Positions 32,851 to 43,930 of a DNA stretch of 53,036 bases are shown here, one piece after another. Location: positions 1 through 53,036 of the forward strand of contig MCFE01000611.1 in assembly GCA_002104905.1 (NCBI GenBank), written 5' to 3'. Made by a program: the position numbers and the translations under genes. The DNA comes from Basidiobolus meristosporus CBS 931.73 (Eukaryota; Basidiobolomycota; Basidiobolomycetes; Basidiobolales; Basidiobolaceae). The notes beneath the pieces are model-generated. The model did not search any database and was not told the origin of the DNA. It worked only from the letters and a program-made list of their open reading frames with translations. Each line of letters opens with the position of its first letter. The first letter of the stretch is position 1.

Positions 32851-35223
32851 TCAATGAAATGAGGGATGTCATACAGGACACTGGACCAGTTTGTGAGGGC
32901 AAAGAGCTAGGGCCTTGTTCAAGGGAATGAGAGTCAAGAAACAGAATTTGGGTTCTAGTTGTTAGATGTTTTACTGTTAGATATTGCTCAATTCAATCAG
33001 TCCTGGTATCCAGGATTGTTATCCCAGTGCTGAAAGTTGAGATTTATGACCAAGGTCCAGATGCCAGAAGTTTACATATTGGACACTGAGCAGGGTGATG
33101 AAGTGTGTTATCCACAAGCTTAATGTACGTACTCAGGGTAGCTATTGAGAACCTGGCTCAAGCTACCAAATGTTTTCATGTTGGATATTACTCTATTAAT
33201 CTAAACTAGATATCCATGGCATTGGTCCAAGTGCTAAAAGTTGAAATCTAGGACCTGGGTCCAGGTGCTGCAAGTTGAACTTCTGGATATTGCTCAATAA
33301 GATGAGGGTTGCTTTCCAGGACCTTGGACCAGGTGATGAGGGCAAAGTACTAGGGCTTGGTTCAAGGGGAAGAAACTTCAGATGCAGGACCTGGCTCTAG
33401 ATGACAGAAGTTTTAATGGTATATATTGCTCAATTTAATGAGTCCTGAAATCCAGGACTTGTGTTAAAGTGCTCAAAGCTGAGATTTAGGACCTATGTCC
33501 AGGTGCTGAAAGTTGATGTTTTGGACATTGCTCAAGGTAGTGAGTTAGGACCTAGGTCCAGGTGCAGAAAGTTTTATCTCTTGGATATTGCTCTGCAAAA
33601 TTAGGATTGTCATCCAGAAGCTTGGTCAAGGTGATGAGTGCAAAGAACAAGGAACTGGCCCAGGTGATGAGGGCAAATAACTAGAGCCTGGTTCAAGGTG
33701 GTGAAAGTTGGGATATAGGACCAGCTCTTAAGCTGGAAAGCTTGTAATATTAGATATTGTTCAGTATAACGCAATTTGATGTTTAGGATGTGGGTATGAG
33801 AATGCAAGCTACTTTGAAATCTTGAATATTGCTCAAGAACATGAGGTGCGTTATCTATGACTTGGGTCCTGGTGATAGTACAAAAATTGACAACCAGATC
33901 AAGGATTTTAAAGGCGGGATGTAGGGCCTGGGCTCAAGCCACAAAAAGTTGTAGTGTTGGATATTACCTCATTTAGTAGAATTTAATATCCAGGATCTGA
34001 GAAATATAATGCTAGCTAAGATTCAAAACCTGAGTCAATGTACTAAAAGTATAGATCCAGGAAATTGGGGGCAGATGCAGGATGGTGAGAACTAGGACCT
34101 GGATCCAGGTGCCTAAGGTTGAGATCTAGGATCAGGTTCTAGGTGCTGAGAAGTGCAATCTAGGACCTGTGTCCAGCAGCTGAAAGTTGATATTTGGCAT
34201 ATTGCTTGTTGATATTAGAGTTGTTATCTAGGACCAGGGTCAAGTTGCTGAATGTTGATATCAAGAAACTGTGTATAGGCAATAGTAGCTAAAATCTTGA
34301 ACCTAGGTCCAGGAGATGAAACCTAAGATATAGAACCCAGGCTCAAGATGCCAAAAGTTGTATTGTTGTATATGACTCAAGTTGATGGAATTCAATACTA
34401 GGTCCTAAGAATAGTAATGCAAGTTGAGGTTAATGACCAGAGTCCAGGTCCTGAAAGTCAGAATGTAGGATATTGCTCAAGGAAATGTGGGGTATCATCC
34501 AGGGCTTGGGTTAATGTGATAAGGGTCAAGATCTAGAACCTGGATTTAGGTAATTTAAGCTGAGATATATGACCTGGGCTCAAGGTGCCACTACGTGAAG
34601 TTAAATATTGTTCAATTTAAATCAGAGTTCATATCCAGTACTTGGGCATGGTAATTCAAGCTAAGATATGAAGACTTGGGCCACAATTGATGAAAGGTTA
34701 GATGTTGGACCTGCGTCCAGGTGCTGAAAGTTGAAATATTGGACATTGATTAAGGGAATGAGGAGTGTCATCCAGGACTCAGGTCTACAAAATCAGATCA
34801 TATATCTAAAACCTGGATCTAGGTTATCAAAGCTGAGATGTAGAACCTGGGCTCAAGGTTCCTGAAGTTTTAATGTTAGGTATTGCTTAATTCTAAGAGA
34901 TTTAATATTAAGGATCTGGGCTTGAAAATACAAGCTAAGATTCAGCACCTAGGCTCAATGGACTAGAGTCAAGATTTAGGACCTGGGTCCAAGTGCTGAA
35001 AGTTGAAATTCTGTATATTGCTCAAGGATACAAGGGGTGTGATCAAGGACTTGGGTCTGGTAACCAGGGTTGATATCTAGAACCAGGATCAAGGCTATTA
35101 GAGCAGAGATGTAGGACCTTAGCTCAAGATGAAACAGTTGTATTGTTGGATATTGCCTCATATAAAGATATTCAATATCCAGGAGCTGGGCAAAATAATG
35201 CAAGCTAGTAGCACAGGGCCCGG

Positions 35224-36295
35224 TGTGGTGGTGTATAAGTCCAAGGGAGAGATACGTCCAACACTTCTCAAGTGTTTTGTGTGTGGGGTGTTCACTGGGT
35301 GCGATAACCTCTGGCAAAAGCTTGCTAGGAATACTTGGGTTCTGTCTCTAATCTAATGTGAAGGGGAATAAAGCCACAAGCTTGTCAAGGGAAAACTATT
35401 GAGCTACAATCCCCAACTTAGTTGGCGTCTTAACAAAAGTATGTGCTGGGTTCAGCGTCCTTTGAGATGACAATGTACTAAAGCTTCCAAAGTCAAAACA
35501 ACTGTAAACTCCACCAGCAGGGACTTGATAAGAATGCAGCTTTGGTCAATAGTTACAAAGACAGAAAAGTATCTTTGCCTGTACAAGAACAAACTTGGGA
35601 AAGAATCAAATATAATAAAAGATACCTACTCTGAGTATTCCTCACAAGTAGTGCCTCCAAGGTCAGTTGGCTGTCAGCGCGGTTTCCTGGGAGTGTCCTG
35701 TGGTCTAGGGTTGGAAGTTCAGGTAGCAGCAGGTAGCAGTGATCACACTAATCAACAAGTCGGTATATTGATAAAAGGGATGATGATTTATTGTTGAGGG
35801 ATAGCCTCCCTTATATACTTTTCTTCACTGGCTAAGTGATTACTAATCATGGTGTTCCAGAAGGTTCCGGAGTTCAATAGAAATCTTAATGACATCAGAA
35901 TGACCTAAGAATGTTCTAAGTAGGTGCCGGAAGGTTCTAAGAGGCACAGCACATCCAACCAATCAGGAATCAGTATTCTGAAACCTGTGTAACATGGGGA
36001 TACCATATATGGTATGGAAATGGTAGGGATGGTGACACGGGTTGATCATGTGTCACGGGTACTGGCGCGGGTACTTGCCTAATATAGAAGCACTTGTAAC
36101 TAGTAATCTTACATAAAGTGAGGGGTAACTTATGCAATAAGGTAAGCAGGTGTGATAGTCAACCGGCTTATGGGATAGTACTGATTGGGTAAGACAAATG
36201 GGATAAAACTAAAATGAGTGTAGTAGGGATATAGGGAAGTAGAAAATAAGGGAATGAGCACATCTGTTAGTGGGTGTCACTGTCACCCCACTACA
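35224..36295 (-). mobile_element. Chromovirus LTR-plus-leader relic in array I
   Basis: A 1072-bp insert with TGTGGTGG...CCACTACA ends and CCGG on both sides (35220-35223, 36296-36299). On the minus strand it has a heat-shock triplet (rc of 35855-35867), TATATAA at 35811-35817, an AATAAA signal near 35787-35792 and then, from about 35610 to 35380, sequence similar to the leader of element 2 (13795-14030). It therefore looks like the 5' end of an element related to element 2 that has lost its coding part. Since CCGG is a palindrome, a DNA element with CCCGGTGT inverted ends is the alternative. It contains many CpGs, unlike the array around it. Confidence 0.7.
35811..35867 (-). promoter_or_regulatory. 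TATA box and heat-shock element of the relic LTR
   Basis: TTCCAGAAGGTTC (35855-35867) is a perfect TTCnnGAAnnTTC triplet. TATATAA (minus strand, 35811-35817) lies about 40 bases downstream of it in the minus direction. GAATGTTC and GGAAGGTTC follow near 35908-35940, so heat-shock half-sites are clustered. Confidence 0.55.
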
Positions 36296-37431
36296 CCGGG
36301 TCAATGTAATAAAAGATTAGATCTAGGACACAGGTCTAGATGCTGCAAGCTGAGATTTTTGATATTCCTTAATGAAAAGAGGATTGAGATCCAAGAACAG
36401 GGTCAATTTGATAAATATGATATCCAGGACCTGAGTAAAGGTTATAATAGCTAAGATAATGAGTCTAGGACCAGGTGATGGAACCTGAAATGTAAGGACT
36501 GGGATCAAGGTGCTATAACTTGTACTATTTTATACTGCTCAACTTAATAATAGTCAATATTAAGGACCCTGGCATGGTAGTACATGCTAAGATCATGGGC
36601 CAGGGGCCAAGGGAGTAAGGTTGAAGTCTAAAACCAGGGTCTAGGTGGCAAAAGATGAAATTTGGGTATTACTCAATGAAATAATGCTTGATATCCCAGA
36701 AAAGGGTAAAGGTACCAAGATTTGATACTTACAATCTGGGTGTAGGTGATGATAGCTGGGATCTTGATCCTGGGTCCAGGTAATGAAGCTTCCCATGTAG
36801 GGCATAGTTTTAATGTGCCAGAAGTTATAATGTTAAAAGTTGTTGAATTAAATGAGTGTTGATAACCTGAACCTGTGAGTGGTAATGCAAGCTAAGGCGT
36901 AGGAGCTGGGTCCAAGAGATGAAAGTTGAGATTTAGGTCTTAGTTTCAAGTGTTGACAGTTGGAAATTTGGATATTTCTCAATGAAATGAGAGTTGCCAA
37001 TCAGCACCTTGGTCAGGTTGATAAGGGCAAAGATCCAGAACCTACATCCAGTTGATGAGAGCAATGAGCCATAACCTGGATCAAGCAATGACCACTGAGA
37101 TGTAGGACATGGGTTTAAGGTGCAAAATGTTGTAATGTTGGATATTGCGCCATTTAATAAGATTAGATATCCAGGACTGGGCCATGGAAATGCTAGCTGA
37201 GGGCTAGCCCTCACCTTCTAAAGATGAATGATGAGATCTATGGCATGGGTCCATGTGCTGAAGATTGAAATTTTGGATATTACTCATTGAAATGAGGGCT
37301 TTCATGGAAGACCTTGGTCCAGGTGATAAGGGCAAAAACTAAGGCCTGGACAAGGTGATGAGGGCAAACATCTAAAGCCTGGTTCAAGGTGATGAAAGTA
37401 GGGGCGTGGGACATGTGCTCAAATCATCAAA

Positions 37432-37797
37432 TGTAACAAGTCTTGGTATAAGAGTTGTAGAGGAATAGGGAGTTTAGCCAGTATTGTATCTACTAAAGCT
37501 TAAACTGATCTTTATTCAGGTTCCAGCAGCTCCTTATATACATTTTGCCAGATCAATTGCTGACTAATTGAGTTTCCTGATGTAGGATGTGGCTGCTGAC
37601 GCACTTGATTGCATTGTCACCCAATAAGGTCCTACTTAATATATCTATTTCTGTCTGATAAGGATCTGCTGATTCATTTGCTGACTGATGTTGCTGATAT
37701 GATAGATAATACTGATATACTGATAACCTAAACATATAACTAATTGATTTGACTAAGAACTGATATAATTTAAACATTCAAGTGGCAGATCATAACA
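37432..37797 (-). mobile_element. Solo LTR A
   Basis: 366 bp, TGTAACAAG...CATAACA, matching the LTRs of element 1 along its length and flanked by the 4-bp duplication CAAA (37428-37431, 37798-37801). No internal sequence is present, so the two LTRs of a full insertion probably recombined. Confidence 0.95.
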
Positions 37798-38292
37798 CAA
37801 AAATTGCAAGTTGGAAACTGCTCAATTTGATGATATTTTATATTGCGGACCTGGGCATTTTTATGCAGGCTAAGATTCAGGTTCTGGGTCTAAGTGATGA
37901 AAGTTTTGATCCAGTGCCTGGGTCCAGGTGCTGAAAGTTGAAATTTCGGATATTCCTCTACAAAATGGGGGGGTGTCAATAAGTTCTTGAATCAGTTGAT
38001 GAGAGCAAAGATATAGGACCAGAGTCCAAGTGATGAGGGCAAGAATCTATAATCTTTCTAGGTGATGAAAGTCAGGATGTAGGACCTGGTCTCTAGCTGG
38101 GAAACATGTAATGCTGAATATTGCTCAATATTATGATATTTCATAGTAAGGACCAGGGCATGATAATGCAAGCTAACACCCAAGAACTGAGCCCAGGTGA
38201 TGAGTGCACAGATCAAGAACCTGGAATAGGTTGATAAAAGCTGAGATATAGGACCTGGGATCAAGGAGCAAAAAGTTGCAATGCTAGAAATT

Positions 38293-38451
38293 GCCCAATT
38301 TACTAAGTGTTGATATCCAGGACCTGTGTGTAGTGATGCATGCTGAGGCCCAGGACCTGGGTCCATCGGTTGAAAGTTGACATGTAGAACCTGGGTCCAG
38401 ATGCCAAAAGTTGAAACTTTAGATATTACTCAATGAAATGAGAGTAGGCAT
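38293..38451 (+). repeat. Array I segment perfectly inverted at 1-159
   Basis: Exact reverse complement of 1-159. The surrounding repeats are too diverged for this to be ordinary unit similarity. The match ends sharply at 38293 on this side; the other side runs off the window. Confidence 0.9.
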
Positions 38452-41244
38452 CCAGGACCTTGGTCCAGATGGTGAAGGCAAAATCTACAATCTGGCTCAA
38501 AGGGCTGACTGTTGAGATGCAGGACTTGGACTCAAGACACCAAGAATTGGTATGTTGGATATTGCGCACTTGAATGAGATCTGATATACAAGACCTGGTC
38601 AAGCTACTGCAAGCTAAGATTCAAGACCTGGGCTCTAGTTGATGAAAGGTGAGATATTGGACCTGAATCCAGTTGACAAAAGTTGAAACTTTGAATATTG
38701 CTAATTGAAATGCTGCTGTGAAGTGAAACCTTGATATTGCTCCATCAAACAAGGATATATATATAGAACCAGGGTCAAGGTGCTGAGAGTTGGTATTTAG
38801 CAACTGGTTACAGGTGATGATAGCTAAGATTGGAATCTAGGTCCAGGTGATGAAACAGAAGATGTAGGACCTGGTTCAAGGTGCCAAACATTATAATATT
38901 AGATTATGGTCAATTTAATCAGACATGATACCCAGGACCAGGGCATGACAATATATGCTAAGACCTAATACCTGGGTCCATATGGTGAAAGTACAAGTCA
39001 AAGAACTGCATAATGGTGCTCAAAGTTGTAATTTTGGATACTCCGCAAGGAATTGGGAGGTGTCATTAGGACCTTGGTCCAGGTGATGAGAGCATTGATA
39101 TAGGACCTGGGTCCAGGTGCTGATGGCAGAAATCCGGAAGGTGGGCTAATGTGATGAAAGATGAGATGTGGGTTATTGCTTGGTTTGATGCATAGGACCT
39201 GACCATGGTAATGCATTCTACAGTACAGGACCTGGGTACAGGAGATGAATGGTGTGATCTAGGATCTGGATCCAGGTGCTAAAGCTGAAACTTCTGATAT
39301 TATCCAATAAAATGAGTGTTATCATTTAGGACCTGAGTCAAGGTGCTGAGAGTTGATATATAGGTCCTGGGGTCAGGAGATTAGTGCAAAGATCTAGAGC
39401 TTGGGTCTAGGTGCAGTTGAGATGTAGGATCTGTGCTCTAGGAACTGAAAGTTGTAGTGCTGACTATTACTCAATTTAAGGAGAGTCAATATTCACAACC
39501 TGGGTAAAATAATATAAACTATGATGTAGATTCTGAAACTAGAAGATGTAAGCTGTGATCCAATATCTTGGTCAAGGTGCTAAAAGTTGTAATCTTGTGT
39601 ACTGCTACACCAATTGATAGTTGACAGTGAAGTCCTGGGCATGGTAATTCAAGACAAGATTAACCTTGCTACAGGGAGTATATTTTAAGGTCTACAACCT
39701 TTATTAAGATGCTGTAAGTTTCAATCTTGGTTGTTGCTCAAGGTAGCAAAAATAAAAGTCCAATACCTAGGCAATTTGATCTAGCTTGAGATATAAGTCC
39801 TTGCTTAATGCGCTTAATGCTGAAATATTATATATTTCTTAATATCTAGAGATCAGAGAACCCAGTCCCAAGCAAGGTAATATAATGACCTGAGTCTAGG
39901 TGCTGAAAATTGTAGTGTTAGATAATATTCAATTCAAAGAGAGTTTATATCTAGAACTTTGGTACAACAATTTAAGTGAGGATCTAGAACCCACCTCCAG
40001 GTGTAGATGGCTGTAATCTTTGATTTTGTTAAAAATAATCACAGTTGACATCTATGGCCTAGGTCTTGGTGATTTAGGTGGTGATCTAAGACCTAGGTCA
40101 AGGTACTGAAATTTGATATCCAGGTCCTAGGAGCAGGTAAAGAGAGCTACAATCTGGAACCAGTACCCCAATGATAAAAGTCAAGATGCTGAACCTAGCC
40201 CAAGATGTTGAAAGTTGTAAACTTGGATATTACTCAATGTTTTGAGAGTTGGTATTGTGGACATGGATAGAGATGCTGAGAGTAGATATCTTGGATATTG
40301 GTATAGGTGAGGATAACAAAGATCTAAGATATGGGTCCAGCCAATGAATGCTGAGATGTAGGACCTGGGCTCAAGGTGTTTAAAGTTGTGATTATAGGTA
40401 TGTAATATAAATAGAAGTCCAGGACCTGAACAAAGTGTCAAATGCTAAGACCTGGGAATTGGATTCAGACGCTAAAAGTGATATTCTTGATTATTCCTCA
40501 ATTTTATTGGAACTAATATCCACAACCTAGACAAAGTATTGTAAGCTCAAACTCTGGGCCTTGATCTGGTGGATGGAAGTTGAGCTGTAAGGCCTTATTC
40601 AAAGTGCTGAAAGTTGTATTATTGAATATTGCATAATTTGACTCAAGTTGATTGCCAGAGGTATGGTCCAGGTGATAACTATTGAGATACAAGACCTGAA
40701 CTGAAGGTGCTCAAAGTTGTTGTGTTTGATAGAGCTAAATTTGAAGAGAGATGATACCCAAGACCTGGGTATGGAGATGTAAATTGGGTTCCAGGATTTG
40801 GGGCCATGTGCTGGTTGTTGTAATCCTGTATATTACTCAATGTAATGAGAGATCTTATTCAGAACCTGTGAACAGACAATTTAGGATGAGATCCAGGACC
40901 TTGGTGCAAGAGTTGAAAGTTAAAGTCCCAAACCTCAGTCCAGGTGATTCAAGTTGTAACCTAGGACTTGAGTACAAGTGATAATAGCTGCATACCTGAG
41001 CCCATGCCCAGATGATGAAGGCTGAGAATTATGACCTTACTGAATGTGCAAAAAGTAGTAATATTAGACATTGCTCCATATCATAAGAGCTGATATACAG
41101 GACATGGAACCAGGTAGCATCAGTTGGAATGTAACATTAAGGTAAAGGTGCTGAAAGTTAGAATCTTTGAAAATGCCCACAGTCATATGAGCTAATATCC
41201 ACAGCCTAAGTGTAGGTGATTTAGGTATTGATCTTGGGCCTTGG

Positions 41245-41942
41245 TGTTGTGCATCAACATTCAAACCATAGTTAAGTTTGCTAATTCAGGAAATCAAGTG
41301 CCCTAACTGATTTGTCCTAACCCAAAAATAACCAATGTCACCCGGTTTTACTTTTATCCCATCTAAGAATCAGTTTTTAGCTATTGCACCTAACCTATTT
41401 TTGTTTGATTATCACATCATCAATTGATCTGCCAAGCCTACCCAGGTGAATACTCATATAAGACTTATCCAATACCTTGTCACTTGCCTAGACACCATCT
41501 GATGGATAATGCATTTTTAACTTATCTTATCTACCATTCAGCACCTAAAAAATTTCCATTAGAAATCCAGCATATTGGTGCTTACTAATTCACATTGATC
41601 AGAAAAGTATAAATAAAACTTGAATAACCTTCAGGCATAGTGTATTTCCCAGAAAAATGAGGATTGTTACTCAATAACATTGAGAGTTCAACAATTCCTT
41701 TCTAGCTTCTTTGCAAGCCTAGTACATCTACCACTCTAAGAGCACCAAGCCTAGGCTGCATAGCAAATCTACTGCATTGTCTTTATAGCTAAGCCAGCAA
41801 TATTTAATACAAGTATTTGACCAGAACCTTACTTTCACTACTTTAGCCACTTCCTGACACTTCTAGAATAAATTCTTACTTGTCTCTATGATCTAGTAAA
41901 ACCATTGAAAAGTTTTATCACATTTCTCTCTTGCATATAACA
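41245..41942 (+). mobile_element. Solo LTR C with target duplication
   Basis: 698 bp, TGTTGTGCATC...GCATATAACA, flanked by CTTGG at 41240-41244 and 41943-41947. A plus-strand TATA box (GTATAAATAAAAC) lies near 41609-41621. Array I repeat words continue after the second CTTGG (GTGCAGAATGTAGAAATCTT), so the LTR landed inside array I. A truncated relative lies at 160-790. Confidence 0.88.
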
Positions 41943-41947
41943 CTTGG

Positions 41948-41986
41948 TCAGGTGCAGAATGTAGAAATCTTGGACATTACTTAATA
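41948..41986 (+). repeat. Right-hand remnant of array I
   Basis: About 40 bp of degenerate array I sequence (AGGTGCAGAATGTAG, TTGGACATTACTTAAT) stranded between solo LTR C and the foldback fragment. Confidence 0.7.
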
Positions 41987-42061
41987 GACTTATTCTGTTG
42001 GATAGTGCCACATTGAGCCACAAGTGCCAAATAATGCCATAGTGCGCCAGGGAGGCCTAGG
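41987..42061. mobile_element. Foldback-family fragment
   Basis: GACTTATTCTGTTGGATAGT followed by GCCACATTGAGCCACAAGTG matches the tips of the foldback element at 15833-16570. TGCC-like motifs fall at 42006, 42016, 42025, 42035 and 42045. Only one arm tip is present. Confidence 0.8.
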
Positions 42062-43930
42062 GCAAATGTTCAACAACTTTCTTTAGGACCTTTGTAATAT
42101 ATCACAATACAGGATGAATTCACATGTTATGGTTATCCAATTTTTCTGTTAACCTTGACCAGCAGATGAAAAACTAGAATTGGGACTTTGCAAGCAAGTA
42201 AGAGTGATACCAGAATACATGTAATGGTTGCCTATTAACCTGGAAATTAACATACAATAGAGTATAAGAACAAGCATTTTAGGCAATGGCATCAAATCTG
42301 TGCTCATGATCAGAGTCTACAAATAGCAAGTAAATTCAGAACTGGTGTCAGAAGTAATCAAACATCAAGCTCATGACAATAACTACTGATTTAAGTACAG
42401 ATGAAGCAACTTTCAAAGGTAGTTAAATGCCACATTGGGATCTATAGCTAAGATCATTGGATTCTAGATTCAGGTCCTAGGCCAGGTTAATACAGAGATC
42501 TTAGACACCTGTTTGGTTTGCTACATATAAGCCATACCTCTCAATACTATTGTGAACTTCCAGCATTTCCACATGCTATTGGTTCACTCTCATCTGATGA
42601 GTGTATCAGAACAGCTATTATTGTAATTCAAGTGACTGGCATTACTTTGCATATTTACTTACAAATAAACACATCAGATTGTCCAGTCTAGATGTCAGTA
42701 GCAGGCATCTATGCACAAAAAAACTCTTCATATTGCTAGTTGCACTGCATTAAACAATTGTACCTTTTGATTTTGTGGACTTGCTACATAGATATCATCA
42801 TACTCTCAATATTGAAACACTGGATTGTTTGTGTCATTCAAAAGTTTAATTTTTATAGCAGTTTACACAGGATTGGTGTATGTAGGGCCTACATTTGGTT
42901 TACTTTGCCCCCTTTCCATCATTTAGGATCATATGATTATTTCTGTTGTAGAAATCAAGTGTGCGCTTTAAATCACTAGCATAAAAATTCCACTATACAC
43001 TCTTGAATAAATGGTGGGGCACTTGGCATAGTTTTACGCTATATTTCTTCTGCAGAGGTGCGTATACTTGGCTGCCATTCTTATGAGCAATAACTTGATC
43101 TATATTCACTTTTGCTTGTGCATTCTTGCATATCCAGATACTCTTTGACTTCCATGGCAAATGTAGGAAGTTTTTTGCAAGCCAGGATGGATTAGGTATG
43201 AATCTTTCTTCAGGATGGTGAACACATCTTTGGGTGGCTAACCAATTGTTGAAGCATCTTTCCAATTCATTATGAGCATCTAATGAGGATAATATGTGCA
43301 ACATAAATGACATACATATCTATGTGTAAACCTGCTCTCTCTTTGGTTGCTATGATTCCTCCTGAATTTTTAACTAATTGTCTTGTACACTTACAATATC
43401 AAAAATCCATATAAACACTCATTGTGGCAGTAATAGTATTTAGACCATTTAAGCACAATAATTTGCTTTCATCTGAAACTAACCATATTTCTGAGTGTTT
43501 TCATGAGTCACATGGACTAAAGCCAAAACTTAAACAGCTAGTGATAGAGTGTTGGTGATCAAAGTTTGCATTTGAGCAATTTCAATGATAAAACCTATCT
43601 GGTCCATATTGATTTATTATATATCAGCTTACTTAGTAAAAGCAAATTCAGGCCCTATTCAACAGACTTGCTACTGGAGTAACTAACAGCACTTGTCAGT
43701 CTTGTAAAAATTGTAGCTCCTTTTGGTACAGTCTACACTTATTTATCAAATTAGATCTAGCATTAGTCAAGATATTTAGCAATAAATATAACCTACAATA
43801 TATCAGTATTATCTGTCAGATCAGTATCATGTCTTACCAGAAGAAACCGCAATTCCTTTACATCATCTAATCAAAATACTATATCTCAACTGATGTCACT
43901 TTGACATTGGTCATGATATTCAGCTTTGTC
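42062..43930. other. No recognisable gene; one possible coding scrap
   Basis: AT-rich. The minus-strand frame 42993-43313 (106 codons, 'HPEERFIPNPSWLAKNFLHL', 'VNIDQVIAHKNGSQVYAPLQ') has protein-like composition, but I do not recognise it. It may be part of another decayed transposon. The rest shows no frame, LTR or tandem repeat. Confidence 0.4.

Larger units (their letters stand above)
32851..41239 (+). repeat. Array I, degenerate right flank
   Basis: Diverged repeats like the left flank, with an ideal four-module unit near 136 bp (4 x 34): GC module, GATATTGCTCAAT module, GTTGATATCCAGGACCTG, then GCATGGTAATGCAAGCTAAG. It is interrupted by the relic at 35224-36295 and the solo LTR A at 37432-37797. 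Divergence increases toward 41239. Confidence 0.85.

Noticed and set aside
35224-36295. A DNA transposon with CCCGGTGT inverted ends
   Set aside because: Possible, but the HSE, TATA and AATAAA order together with a leader shared with element 2 fits an LTR element better. The CCGG palindrome makes the end structure ambiguous.
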